The position numbers were made by a program, and so were the translations under genes. Below the pieces are notes generated by a model. It was not told the DNA's origin, made no database searches, and saw only the letters and a list, made by a program, of their open reading frames with translations. DNA of 64,000 nt from Rugalucina vietnamica (Eukaryota > Mollusca > Bivalvia > Lucinida > Lucinidae): the NCBI GenBank assembly GCA_964017185.1, contig OZ024869.1, positions 8,702,501-8,766,500 of the forward strand. Reading direction: 5' to 3'. How positions within the stretch are numbered: position 1 is the first letter of the stretch; each line of letters starts with the position of its first letter. Below are positions 1 through 10,542 of this stretch, one piece after another.

Positions 1-488
1 AATTAAAAACAGCAGTAACTTATTATAGTATAGAAATACTTACAAAAATGATAGGAACTTGAACAATTATATCACAAACATGCCTGTGTGAATGGTAGTA
101 GGTCACAGAAACTCTGACACTTCTGAATCATTGGTCAATTATGACGGACAAATGGACTTCTAACATACTTATACAACCGTGATCTGTCTAGAAATAACTG
201 TCACAGACTGCTACCTCACCATTAATGAATTCCTAAAGAAGATTATATGAGATGATTATTTCGACCAAGCCCGACATCAGTCGCATTATGTATTCACAAA
301 ATTTTATACGAGTATGGATTTGCAATTCCAGGTTTAGAAAGTCGATGGATGATACAGTCATGTGGAAAAAATTAAGGCTCTGATCCAGAACATAAATGAC
401 CCAAGTTTCTGTTTCCCGTGTGCAAAAGCATTTTTTCTCTCATTGCGGCTGACATATATTGAATTAATTAATTTGAGAATTAATTAAT
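1..488. other. No recognisable feature
   Basis: AT-rich sequence. I see no gene, repeat family member or structured motif here apart from short AT-rich inverted words (TTAATTAATT) near 463-490 at the edge of the next repeat. Confidence 0.5.
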
Positions 489-726
489 TGTGAGAAAACC
501 GGATTTTTTGCGAAAACAAAGGCGCAGATCAGCTTCGCAGTAACTGCGAAGCTGAATCAGCGCCTTTGTATTCGATCAGCGCCATTGTTTTTGCTACACG
601 GATAGTACACTTTCTCTTCTTCTTATATCCGAAATTCCAAGCTTCTAGTCTGCTTCTGTGACTGTACAAGTCGGTTTGTGTCAGACCTTGTCGGAAACCC
701 GAAGACCGGTTTTTTGCGTCGCGGCT
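489..726. repeat. GAGCCGC-type MITE, left end eroded
   Basis: Member of a ~220-235 bp inverted-repeat family seen at 5,365, 22,239, 32,008, 49,190 and 50,530. The right terminus (GCGTCGCGGCTC) is intact. The left terminus is eroded to GTGAGAAAACCGG. The centre holds a palindrome of the type GATCAGCTTCGCAGTAACTG / GCGAAGCTGAATC, flanked by GGCGC words. Better copies show 4-bp A/T target duplications. No transposase is encoded, so it is non-autonomous. Confidence 0.75.
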
Positions 727-1034
727 CATAATAGTAATCTATTGTATTAATGACGTCAACAAAGCAATACACATGCAGCTCAATTAACGCGCAGGTAGCA
801 ATTCTGGTTAAGTCAGAACCGTTCTTAGGAACTAGCAATAAAGCATTAAAGACAGCAAACTTGCATAAAAATGAACATGATAATTGATGATTAAAATTTT
901 GAGCACCTTTAAAGTACAACGTATCAAACCTCATTAAAAACATTGTTTGTACTATCATTTTCCCGCTTTCATCAAATAACTCAGGACAAATAGTCAGATT
1001 GTTCTAGGCAGGAGTTTAGAAAGTTACTCTGAAA
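727..1034. other. No recognisable feature
   Basis: About 300 bp of AT-rich DNA between two MITEs. The open frames here have no recognisable domain and no related copy in the window. Confidence 0.4.
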
Positions 1035-1278
1035 AAATTGTTGACCCCACGTTTATATAGCAAAACTGGGATGTGGAGGGGTATATCTATTTTTCTTATT
1101 TTTGCTCCGAAACATATATTGTGGTTACTCGTTCAAAACACCTCGCCAAGGCGGTTCTAATGCGAACCCACAATCTATGTTTTGAGCAAAAATAAGAAAA
1201 ATAAAAAGTCTACTGAATATTTTCTTTTTACAACCAAATGATTTTCTGTATATTGCATGGGTGTGTTTTCGTAATGAA
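1035..1278. repeat. Hairpin MITE (TAGAACCGCC family)
   Basis: One of eight copies of a ~250-280 bp foldback family. The centre is a long imperfect hairpin: TTGTGGTTACTCG and CCGCC-like words followed by their complement ending ACCCACAATCTATG. Outside it lie GGGGTATA-type words and a right terminus GCATGGGTGTGTTTTCGTAATG. The left terminus (ATCAGGAAAACATG in good copies) is not evident here. Non-coding. Confidence 0.75.
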
Positions 1279-2732
1279 TGGTTCCAGACTAGAACTCACA
1301 CTGGGATTACCAACAGACAAAACGTGGTTAGCATTTCCTAACTCTTTCTTTGATCTTAATTGCTTTGAGTCTCAAGAATTTAATATTTGATTCGCGCCCC
1401 GAGACAACGGGGTTTCAAGTCTCCGACCAGGTTCTACAAAATACTGGTATTGTGCTGTGAATATTAGAAAATGGTCAAAGACTTGAAATTTTGTATTCAG
1501 AAAGAAAGAAAGTGCAGTTCTACATGGATAAGCAAATACATAGGCGTTGATCAGCAATGTAATAACGATTTGTATCTTCCGGTTTTCCATAATTATACAA
1601 AATCGGATCTGCGACTCATGGTGCGGCCCATTTTCAAGATTTCTTCTTTTAGAAGCAGATATCATGAATTATTAATTCATCAATCAACCCAACTATAGGT
1701 TGTAGTCGTTATGTTGAGCATATTAGGTTCTTCAGCATCAGAGATTGTCATTTAATGGTTCCTATCCTCGACATCTCAAAACAAATCAGACATGAAAACC
1801 CGGGTCTTCATTTTGACAGTAACCAATAGAAGCCCAAAACTGTTATATACAAACTGGATTTTCACTATAGTCTGATTGCTACCACTGCATAAAAACGCAT
1901 TTAATTTGCCATAATATCCACACAAAACGTATTTAAATTTCAAATATAATTGAATTTTTGTGAGTTTACGTTGGAATTTTATTTCAAATATAACGTTACT
2001 TCTGTTTTTGTTTTGTTTGTTTTTTTAGTTTAATGCAGCGTAAACCGTTAGAGTTTACTGCGTTTATGTGCAAATTACACTCAAACAAAACGTGATATCT
2101 AAAGCACATATGCCTTGTAAACGTGGAATTGTGTCAGTCTAGGCTTAAATTCATTAGAAATGCGGGGTTTAATTTGATGTAAACTTGACTGAATTTGACA
2201 ACGATGCATGCAGAATGTAACTGGCGAATGTTTTATGCAACATTGATAACAAAATCAACATAAATAAAAAATCAAAAGAAGAAAAAAGAGAAAAGTTAAA
2301 AAAGAAACATTCTCAGTGGGATGAACCCACCGCTTTCACCGATTTCCTTTTCACGTTCTACCCTCAGCCACCCTGCGCCTCGAGTCTTCCCAGACCAAGT
2401 TTCCAAGTCCGTTTCCACACCAGCCTAAGCAAGGAATCATACCAGCGGACCTTCGACGACATATAGGTGATTGGAGGGTTAGATACAACACGTTTGACTT
2501 TATCCCTAACAACGTACTAACACATTTCGCCATATCAACGGTCGGTAGAAAGACTGAACTTTTAGAAATTAAGATTTTTCTTGTTAGGGTCGAAGTTTGG
2601 TGAAATTTACGGTGATCAAAAACTTCAAGTTTTATTGCATTTCATGTTTTACTTCACATGTGAAATTTTCAAACCGTTTACTTGGAGTTTAAGAGGTGCA
2701 TGTACAACAACTTCACATTTTATTTATATTTT
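1279..2732. other. No recognisable gene
   Basis: About 1.45 kb of AT-rich sequence. Small open frames (for example 1,372-1,665 on the minus strand) show no domain, motif or conservation elsewhere in the window. AAACGC- and AAATTTGC-like words recur here and around 3,340-3,500 and hint at a decayed repeat, but I cannot delimit it. Confidence 0.4.
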
Positions 2733-3189
2733 AAAGGCCTTGGTGCACGAACCGTCGAAATCGGCCTTGTCTCAGAAATGCATATTTTCTTTATATGTGT
2801 TAAGGGGGTCAATTTGATGGAGAAAAATATGGGAAAAGTTTTTTTTTAACTATGAGCGCATGTAGGTTACAATTTTATATTTTGGCTACCGGTTTCTATC
2901 GATAAATGGACTTGACTGTGAAAAAATGGTGTTGTAACCTCGATGCGCTCTATGTTTGTTTAGGTCCCAAATGGCCCGAAATCGACGGAAAATCACAAAA
3001 ATGCCCTAACCTAGGTAACTTTGAGGGCATACTACATGCATGTCAATGAACGCAGCCTGAAAATTTAAACGGTTTCTGAAACTAGAATGTTTGAATGTGT
3101 GACTAACATCAACATACCTAGTCATAATTAATTTTGATTTTTCCCGCATTTACAGGGCCGATTTCGACGGTTCGTGCACCTAGGCCTTT
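2733..3189. mobile_element. 457-bp non-autonomous terminal inverted repeat element
   Basis: The left arm (2,733-2,766) begins AAAGGCCTTGGTGCACGAAC. The right arm (3,156-3,189) is its reverse complement over 34 bp with one mismatch (AAAGGCCTAGGTGCACGAAC read inward). The interior has no long open frame, so this is a MITE-like DNA transposon. I cannot fix the target-site duplication: AT-rich flanks (TTTAA / TTGAA) are only suggestive. The superfamily is not assigned. Confidence 0.8.
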
Positions 3190-3928
3190 GAATTATATTT
3201 TACAAACGAATTGTTGGACCTATAATTGTAATTATACTCGTATATATCAGGAATATACTTTGAGTTTAAGTGCCCTATCAATTTCACATCTTCTTCTTCT
3301 TAAATCGTAACTAAACCTTGACGTCAAATTATTTTAATGCACTCTTAAACGCAGGTAAACGCGGAATAGAAAGCACTACTAAATGTTTAAACAACGTCAA
3401 GTTTTGAGTAAGCTAAAATTTGAATAAAGTCTAAAACTCCGACTTTTCCGTCAACATGCTTAAATGCGTTTTTTTTAGGCAATTTACACTGATCGTATAA
3501 ACGATGCTTTTTCATAATACACATTAAAACAATAGGCGGATCACACACGGGGAGTTTTGACGCATAATGCCAATGTTGTCTTCCAACTAGGTATATTTAG
3601 ACCCATTGACTGATCGGTTGTCCCCGAAAAATAACATCATGCTCGCATTTACGCGTACTTTATTTTATAAAATTCAGTTCAACGGCTCATACTGGTGTAA
3701 TACGTAGATTTATTAAATATGAAGCTATCCCCGACGGAATATACAAAATGCAAAGTCAGCATTTTGTAAAAGATGAAGTTTGTAACAATAGTTTCTAATT
3801 TTGAAAAGATCAATTTTCGCATATGTCATCTTCTTTTGAGCATAACCAGATGCAACATGTCGGGTAATATACATTTATATTCAAACATTCGGCTTGAACA
3901 TTTATCGTAAAACTAACCATGCTCAATA
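3190..3928. other. No recognisable feature
   Basis: About 740 bp of AT-rich DNA with no recognisable gene, tRNA or repeat family member. Confidence 0.4.
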
Positions 3929-4499
3929 TCCCGGGAGCTAATTTGACCTACCTTGCACCCCAGGACAATTTTTCATGGGAGCCAAATCGTTCATTGGGAC
4001 CCAAGAAATGCAAAGAATTTTTGTTCTCAAAGAAAAACTTGTTGGTACTATGAAAAAATGCATTGTTCCATGATATTTAATTTGCATTTTTTTTTTTTTT
4101 TCAAAGTACAAACTAGTTTCTTACGAATATAAAATTTCGTAACCTAGAAATAGAAAATCCCACGTCCCTGATGGGATTCGAGCCCGGACCGCCGGGATAG
4201 AAATCCAGTGTTCTAACCACTGAGCCAAAGAGTCGACTCCCTGACGCAGTTTGTCAGAGACTGTACTTATATGATACATTGTATCGAACAGCTGGCTATT
4301 TATAGAAGCTACGCATCATGTGATCTGCCAACCCGACCTTCATCACGGCAGATAATCTCGAATGAATGAGTGGTGCAATGGGACATAAGTTTTTGTTTGA
4401 GGACAAAATTTCTTTGCATTTCTGGGGTCCCATTGAATGATTTGGACCCAAGAAAAATTGTCTTGGGGTGCAAGGTAGGTCAAATTATCTCCCAGGGTA
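3929..4499. mobile_element. Foldback element with ~120 bp arms enclosing a tRNA-like sequence
   Basis: The left arm starts CCCGGGAGCTAATTTGACC at about 3,929. The right arm read inward starts CCCTGGGAGATAATTTGACC at about 4,499. The similarity continues about 120 bp inward on both sides, through GGGACC and GCAAAGAA words. The flanks suggest a TA duplication. A tRNA-derived sequence with recognisable A and B boxes lies between the arms (4,155-4,238). There is no transposase, so it is probably a non-autonomous DNA element that carries or acquired a SINE-like head. Confidence 0.75.
4155..4238 (-). pseudogene. tRNA-derived sequence inside the foldback element
   Basis: Read on the minus strand it has an A-box-like TGGCTCAGTGGTTAGA (4,212-4,227) and a B-box match GGGCTCGAATCCC (4,173-4,185) at tRNA-like spacing. 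The ends do not pair as an acceptor stem, so I do not call a functional tRNA. It is more likely the polymerase III promoter head of a SINE or a captured tRNA pseudogene. Confidence 0.65.
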
Positions 4500-4849
4500 T
4501 AACAATAAATTACCAATAAAATAAACACTTATTCAAAGTTTTAATTCTCCGCCGGTCTCATGAGAGGTCATCCGGAACAATCAAAGAAATCGCACTATAA
4601 CAAGCCTTATGTCACCAGTCTTGTACGTGTACAGTTGTTTCGCCGCAATGGAAAAGAAAAAATGGGCTTACTTTTGCTTACAGAAAATATTGCATATACT
4701 TCTCCAATTCAGTTCTACCACCAAGAAAACATCCCGGTACTGAAACCTCAAATTAAAATACAATTAATAGAAGAAATGCCGCGCCCTTCTTAAGCTGGGG
4801 TTACGGTTAATAACAAAAGAGACAATGCAAACGCCACCTGCATTCACAT

Positions 4850-5360
4850 GTTAATGATGGATGTCAGACGTTAACTTTTTTCTCATTCAATTTTCCATGC
4901 TGACATCCTTTGGATTCGCCTTAATAAATGTCATAAATACCTTGTCAGAACTGATAGGAAAGTATAAAAAAAATATAAAAGAAAGCAATTTTCAGAAACT
5001 GGTGCAATCAGAACCAACCTAAAACCAGGTGAAAATCTTAATAGGTTATGATACAAAGAGAACATATCGAGTGAGTAACTATTTCCCTTGAGGTTGTCAT
5101 TCAGTTGAATATACGAATATGCAAATACAAAAGGCGCCTAAAACATAAAATTGCATACTACACTTTACATTGCACAAACTGCGTCCCAAATAAGGTTTTT
5201 TCATCTTTTGATTTCTCACACAAAGTGTGTTTTAGCTACTCTCACACTAGGGTTTACAGAGTTAACGTGAAGACGGTGTCATTCATGTACGCACTTGACA
5301 CAAATGTCAGTGTGTCACGACATACCAGTTGCGGCTTATGCAACAGTATGTTTGTAAACT
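4850..5360. repeat. Old duplicated block, copy 1 (with decayed Naiad 3' end)
   Basis: Related to 13,600-14,060. Both contain a CAGAAACTGGT..CAATCAG segment, a TTTACATTGCAC / TTTATTTTGCAAC segment and a strongly similar stretch around GTCATTCATGTACGCACCTG. The part around 4,985-5,150 resembles a decayed minus-strand Naiad 3' untranslated region (GTGCAATCAG, TGAGTAACTATTTCCC, AAAAGGCGCC), so part of the block is probably an older Naiad relic. Confidence 0.6.
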
Positions 5361-5364
5361 ATAT

Positions 5365-5583
5365 GAGCCATACGGAAAACCAACAATCTGCATAGGCGAA
5401 AACAAAGGCCAGTAACTGCGAAGCTGATCAGCGCCTTTGTTTTCGCTTTATGGATGGTACATTTCCTCTACTTTCTAAATCCAAAATTTCCAGCCTCTAA
5501 CCATCTTCTTCTGTAAATGTACTGCCCAGTTTGTGTCGGACCTGTTCGGAACTCAAATTGTTGGTTTTCTCACGCAGATGCTC
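5365..5583. repeat. GAGCCGC-type MITE with ATAT target duplication
   Basis: Starts GAGCCATACGGAAAACCAAC and ends CACGCAGATGCTC. It is flanked by ATAT on both sides (5,361-5,364 and 5,584-5,587), a 4-bp target duplication. The interior holds a degraded form of the palindrome GCGAAGCTGATCAGCGCC. It sits within the duplicated block that continues on both sides. Confidence 0.85.
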
Positions 5584-5759
5584 ATATCAATAGTGGTTAT
5601 ACGCACTTGTTCATGAAACATAACATTATGTTTGAGAAAAAATGAACCACAAAGCAAACTCAAAAACTTTAAAATGGTATATAAATCTTCTTAACATTAA
5701 GTACATGTAAAAGAAAGTTTTAACCAAAGTCGACAAATGTAGAACAGATCAGTAGCCAA

Positions 5760-6620
5760 TCAAGGCCCTTTGATGTCCTGTCATACGTTACGATGATATG
5801 AAATGCAAAACCGTTTGACAATTGCACCTTCGATTCATGTTTGTTTAACATGAATCAATCTGAACTATTCACAACACTAAAATGCTTAAAAGTAACCTTT
5901 AAATTTTCATTATGAACTGTTTAAACCCGTAGGTCTTCTATAGCCCCACGACAAATCGGTAACATTTGAATAAAATATAAATCGCCATTCGAAGCTATTT
6001 TAGTGATTGTTATGCCGTATCTTTGTTTACGCAGCAAATTACATGAATGATTGCGTCTTTTGTAATCAGGTCGGCTTAGACCGGTTGATGCATTGCCCGC
6101 CAGTTAATTATTGTAGGACATGTAGCGTGTTCGCGGTACAAAATAACAGGCTTAGTACAATAATAAAGCGTCTACCTGTTCTGTCAAACTTCTAACCCCC
6201 TCCCAAACGTTTCAGACGACGAACTAACCAAAACCAACCTGCATTGCACCAATCTGCAATGAAGCATTATACCAACACTAATCACCTAAAGTGCTAAATT
6301 TTAAATACTCGTGTGCTAGAAAATCATGATAAACATCACAAATGGTATACATAGTTGAGTTTATGATTTGGGTTTCATTGTTTAAGCAATGAACTCAAAA
6401 TGGTATTTTTGATACCAAAACTGATATACATTTATTCTGACTTTATTGATCGCATTCTGTAGAACAAATTTATTTTTTCGAGCGATTGATAGTCGCGATA
6501 TTCGCAAGAAATATGTTTTGAAAATAAATTGCTACGACAATGTCAATTTTAGACGTAATACAATTCTTACATGCATGTAGGCCAGTTCCACAGATCGAGA
6601 AATACAAATACATAAACATC
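5760..6620. repeat. Old duplicated block, copy 1 of 3 (second half)
   Basis: Related to 14,810-15,195 and 17,400-18,540. Shared landmarks are CACCTTCGATTCATGTTTG, the CCTTTAAATTTT tract, GATTGTTATGCCGT, and a distal part with AAATAAATTGC..GACAATGTCAATTTT and AGTTCCACAGA. No frame is conserved between copies, so this is non-coding duplicated DNA. Confidence 0.65.
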
Positions 6621-6685
6621 ATTACGAAAACATACCTATGAAATATTCAGAGATTTTTAATGTTCTAAAGAATGAAAACTTTTAA

Positions 6686-6834
6686 CAAATTAGGCGGTTC
6701 TAACGAGTACCCACAATTTATGTTTTAGATCAAAAATAAGAAACATAGGTATACCCCTGTAAACCCCAGTTTTTCTATATAAATATGGGGTTCAAGGGGG
6801 TATACATTACACGGACATGTTTTCCTGATGTGAC
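6686..6834. repeat. Half of a hairpin MITE
   Basis: Contains GGCGGTTCTAACGAGTACCC, then TATGTTTTAGATCAAAAATA, then the GGTATACCCC and TGGGGTTCAAGGGGGTATAC words, and the terminus ACATGTTTTCCTGATG. This is one side of the family whose complete copies lie at 27,571 and 28,385; the opposite arm is missing. Confidence 0.75.
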
Positions 6835-6880
6835 CGCGAATATGCGCTTGGAAACATAAACATGCATTAAATATCCGCAA

Positions 6881-8222
6881 GCATTTGAAGCATAGTATCC
6901 AAGGATTTCACAGAAAAAGGTACAAGTAGGCAAAGATCAGGAAAAGGCGCAATCAGAAAAAGATTCCCACTCCAAAAACCGAGGTGGGAAAAAACCAAAC
7001 TAACAATCAGGTACTTATACCATGAAACAATCGTAAGCCGAATGGGCAGCTATTTTCCCAATAGGTGGCCACTCAGTTACCTTAACTTAACTAAAAATAT
7101 GAAAACATACATAAGGCGCCAACAGCACAAAAATTTTTTAAACACCAAGACATAAAACAAAAAGAACCACCACAGAAGTATCGACTTGGAACGATCAGTA
7201 ACACAAAGTTACTGGCGGGCTTAAACCGGTTTTACATGGCCATAACCTCACCCTCAGCTTCTGCAGTGGTTCATAACATTTAGTTAGTTATTCGGTCCTC
7301 GTGGTGAATCTCTAACTAGTCAATGAATCATCAAGAACAAACAAATAAATCATGATAAACATCCTGATGAATCAAAAACCAGGACTCGCAGACTGAGTAA
7401 GCTGCCCGACGATGGAGATCCCTGGGCGCCGAATAACCTACTAACTCCGGAGCAAAAGAAAAACACCAGTTGGACCCCGGTGGGCCAAGCAACAGACAAG
7501 AAGCTCCGGCCCCAACCAACTAAAATGAATAGCTTTATGTCGGGGCCATCATAGAGTTTGACGCCCGACCCACCGGCGTGCAATTAAAGAAGGCAGCATA
7601 GTTATCAACCATGATTGGGTTAAAAACTAAGCATGCAGACTGTCGCATAACATTCAAGTTATAACCTATACGTTTGTAACGTGTTATGATTTTTCTGAAC
7701 TGAAAAGAAAAATCATTAATTCCTTTAAGTTTCTTAAATTTGTAAACCAAGTCACCATAAAATTCAGGTTCCGAAAGGCCCTCACTTAAAAGCGTCTTTA
7801 ACCCAACATTATATTTGGAAATCAATTCATAGTGTCTACGATAAAATTTAGAAAATGTTTTTCGAAGTTTATGATACCGATAGCCCTGTTGGAGAAGTTT
7901 TGCCGTTAAACATTTATTTCGAGCGTTGAAGTCTGTAACATGATTGTAAAGTATGTCTTGGTTCCGGCAGACAAAGCCGCAAACAATATTGTTGTCGTTT
8001 GTAGGCTTCACTACGTTAACACCTTAAAACAGGAGCTTGATGGTACCAGGGCTTATCTGGAGACAGATACTGATGAAATGTCTGTAGTTAATGCCCACTT
8101 AAACGATTTACCTGTTAAGTTTTCTGTTTGTGCCAATGAATGCCAAGACAAATTGGTTACCTAAGCTTCACAAAAGACCACATAAAGCTAGATTTATTGC
8201 AAATTCTAACTGAACTTTCTAA
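6881..8222 (+). mobile_element. Truncated plus-strand Naiad PLE fragment split by an antisense Naiad
   Basis: 6,881-6,915 (GCATTTGAAGCATAGTATCC) and 7,946-8,222 (encoding YVLVPADKAANN and the following residues) are adjacent parts of one Naiad reverse transcriptase region: in the copy at 38,363-38,660 they are contiguous. Here they are separated by the minus-strand element 6,914-7,945. An AAA is shared at both junctions. The fragment is truncated at both ends, so it is a dead copy that served as a target. Confidence 0.8.
6914..7945 (-). mobile_element. 5'-truncated Naiad PLE, minus strand, nested
   Basis: Carries the complete Naiad 3' end. Read on the minus strand it encodes about 130 residues of the reverse transcriptase C-terminal region, from HVTDFNARNKC through GYRYHKLRK to the terminal FFNCTPVGRAS and the stop, followed by a ~600 bp 3' untranslated region ending CTACTTGTACC-TTTTT. 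The frame is open, so the copy is fairly young. It lies inside a plus-strand Naiad fragment, the same arrangement as at 44.3-47.35 kb. Confidence 0.85.
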
Positions 8223-8271
8223 ACAATAAATTAAAATGTACATGTATCTATTGAAAAATCTTTTTCTACAG

Positions 8272-8555
8272 CCATTGAATACCCCAAATCAGACTGCCAA
8301 CACATAACCATTTTGCTAGATGTACTTTCCGTATCTCTTAGACCTTAATATCAATGGATATCAAATTATGCTCTTTTATTAGAATTGTTCTAAGTCTATA
8401 ATGATGTCATTATCTTGTATAGCACTTCATCATCATGTCAGCATAATATTTTGACACATGGTTCCCATATTGCTCAAACTTTACCACATTACCACCTCAT
8501 TCAGCGATAAATGACCGTTTTTCAGTTGAACTTGTAAATGGCTAGGAAATGACGT
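8272..8555. repeat. Interspersed repeat R3, copy 1
   Basis: Clearly similar to 20,735-21,003 and in part to 16,018-16,158. Shared landmarks: GACCTTAATATCAATGGATA, TCTTGTATAGCACTTCATCA, TTTTGACACATGGTT and GAACTTGTAAATGGCTAG. Non-coding, family unknown. Confidence 0.75.
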
Positions 8556-9292
8556 CTACCACAGACATTCTAATGAATAAAGTAGTCTACCAGCACCGTG
8601 ACGTTTTAGTGATATTTTGCCAGCAATTCTGATCTTTCTGAAAAACGGGTGAACGTTATTGTATGCGTTTCGTTTTGTTTGGTAAATGTATGTATAAAAA
8701 AAGAAAGGATCGCGACGTTTGCTTACAGAATACAATGACTGTGCATACATATGTACTACTGATGTTATTCCATCACCAAGACGACAAGATACGTCTCCAT
8801 ACCGACACCTCATATTAAACGACAATTGACCGTAGAAATTGCGACTTCCTCCGTCTAAAAACGAGACATACAGTTTCACACTGGTCTGTCTTTTCTAATG
8901 ATCGAGCTTTTGCGTCGAGTAAACGAGCTCGTAACGCATAGACAACGAGTAAATGGCTTGTTTTAGCAGGCTTTGTCAGGTTTGATTATTTATTTCCGAA
9001 CGCCGGCAGTTACAGAATGATTTTCATCAACTCCTTGTCCTTGCTCACCGTTTGCTAAAGTGGATGTCGTTTAGACATGAATTTTAAATGGTGTATGTTT
9101 AATTCCTCACAGCGCCTCTAGCAACAGTATATGCTTGTTTTATTTTTTTCAGCCAATCATTGCAATTGTTCATTTAATGATATGCAGAGTTTTGGCCAGC
9201 CTAGTGTTGTAGCAATTTTCAGTCAGAGCGGAGCTAATTTTAACGCTAATATTTTATTTCTTCCATAATTCGTTTACGGATTACAAACAATC
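8556..9292. other. No recognisable gene; segment related to the 32.9 kb element
   Basis: 8,985-9,055 (CCGAACGCCGGCAGTTACAG, then GATTTTCATCAACTCCTTG) resembles the left part of the element at 32,891 (CCGAACGTCGGCAACTTCCG, GATTTTATCAAGTCCTTG), so a relative of that element may lie here without clear ends. Nothing else is recognised. Confidence 0.4.
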
Positions 9293-9652
9293 ATGTCGGA
9301 ACGTACTGGACGTAGCAAGGAACGGACAAATAATCTGAGGAGACGTAACCGTGGACGAACCGTCGAAAGAAGCCGTTCACCGCTCAGTGATGCAGGATTG
9401 GGTTCAGACACCATGTCTAAAGAACAATTGTTGTTGGGTTTTAAGTCACTGGGTGTGGAATTACCATCAACCCTTGGGGTTAGATATATACGTCAAGTGT
9501 ACGATAGATTAACGGGGACAACAGGGACCCAAAATCAAATTCAAAACGTTGCACCTAACGAAAACATTTCTGCCGGGAGACAAACGCAGCTGGAAATGGG
9601 TCACCCGGGAATTCAGCGAATGAGTCATCAGCTGAGGTGTGCCGACAATTAA
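9293..9652 (+). CDS. Small Arg-rich protein with a SAP/HeH-like segment, function unknown
   Basis: The ATG at 9,293 opens a 119-residue frame. Residues 1-35 are very rich in Arg and Ser (RSKERTNNLRRRNRGR), as in nucleic-acid-binding or nuclear-targeting tails. Residues 41-70 (MSKEQLLLGF, then SLGVELPSTLGVRYIRQVYD) have the helix-extended-turn-helix look of SAP or LEM/HeH modules. The rest is Gln/Asn-rich and low in complexity. I do not recognise a family. It could be a first exon, a small DNA-binding protein, or the N-terminal remnant of a mobile-element protein. No partner gene, intron signal or polyadenylation signal could be assigned. Composition is less AT-rich than the flanks, which supports past coding function. 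Confidence 0.4.
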   Translation: MSERTGRSKERTNNLRRRNRGRTVERSRSPLSDAGLGSDTMSKEQLLLGFKSLGVELPSTLGVRYIRQVYDRLTGTTGTQNQIQNVAPNENISAGRQTQLEMGHPGIQRMSHQLRCADN

Positions 9653-10249
9653 TCGAGTTACAATCAGCCGTTGCAAGTATAAATCACCGCCTCAACTCGA
9701 CCGATACCACGGCTACTGGAGAGAATCAGACGGGATCAGGCTCACAATGGACCCAAGCGGGTGATTCATAGATATGCAGCGTGTGCTAGTCATTAATGGA
9801 GCCGCAGTCTGCAATGGCCAGATTGAACCTCTACATTAACTTTGCTTGCGATCCCCGGTTGAGAATCAGAAGGGACTAACACTACACGATGGCTAGGTTG
9901 AAGAAGTCGTCCTGAATGAATCCACAAATCAGAGACGGAAAGACCGAATAGATACAGCGCAGTTATGCTTATGCTGCAATACAGCGATTTAGACTAAGAT
10001 AAGTATATTTCTATAACATTCAACATATATATGAGACATTTACTTAAGGCATCCATCTCTTCATTAAACACTATGTTCTCCAATCTCTCTCTCTCTGAGT
10101 TATATAATTGCAGTAGTTCTTCTTTTCTGGGCTTATGCAACTTCATACACCACGACACTTTTATTATGACTCACATAATGTACTTTAAGGTATCGGTGAT
10201 GTCGGATATAACTGTATAGTGTTTGGTCTAGTTTCAGATTTCCTTCATT
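9653..10249. other. No assigned feature
   Basis: The first ~120 bp after the small ORF still look coding-like in composition (Gln/Ser/Thr-rich in one frame), but I cannot assign them. The remainder is AT-rich with a short CT run near 10,085. Confidence 0.35.
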
Positions 10250-10542
10250 ATGCCGTTGGCGATGCTCTGTGTATTCAAAGGACAGGGGTACCGAAGGGAA
10301 TCAAACTTTATGATACTTAACGCACAGTTATTCTACTGTTCATACAGCCACATGATGTCAATATTATCATGGCAGTTCCTTCATGTGTATGCGGTTGGCT
10401 ATGAGCTATGTATTTTTCAAGACAGGGATAACGGATGGAACAAACCTGTTTGGCACTTAAAGCAAGGGCTACCCTACTGTGATGTCTTCCTAAATTATAC
10501 AGCCGCATAGTGTCAATATTATCATGAAAGTTTCTTCATGTG
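10250..10542. repeat. Two-unit diverged tandem repeat (~145 bp units)
   Basis: Unit 1 (10,250-10,389) begins TGCCGTTGGCGATGCTCTG. Unit 2 (10,390-10,542) begins TGCGGTTGGCTATGAGCTAT. Both contain a CAGCC-CA-GTGTCAATATTATCATG-type segment and TTCTTCATGTGT near the end, and a third start (TGCCGTTGGCTATGAG) follows at 10,543. The short open frames here reflect the repeat and are not supported as genes. Confidence 0.65.

Noticed and set aside
8556-8879. 107-residue minus-strand ORF
   Set aside because: No recognisable domain, no repeat relationship and no start or splice context; a chance open frame is likely.
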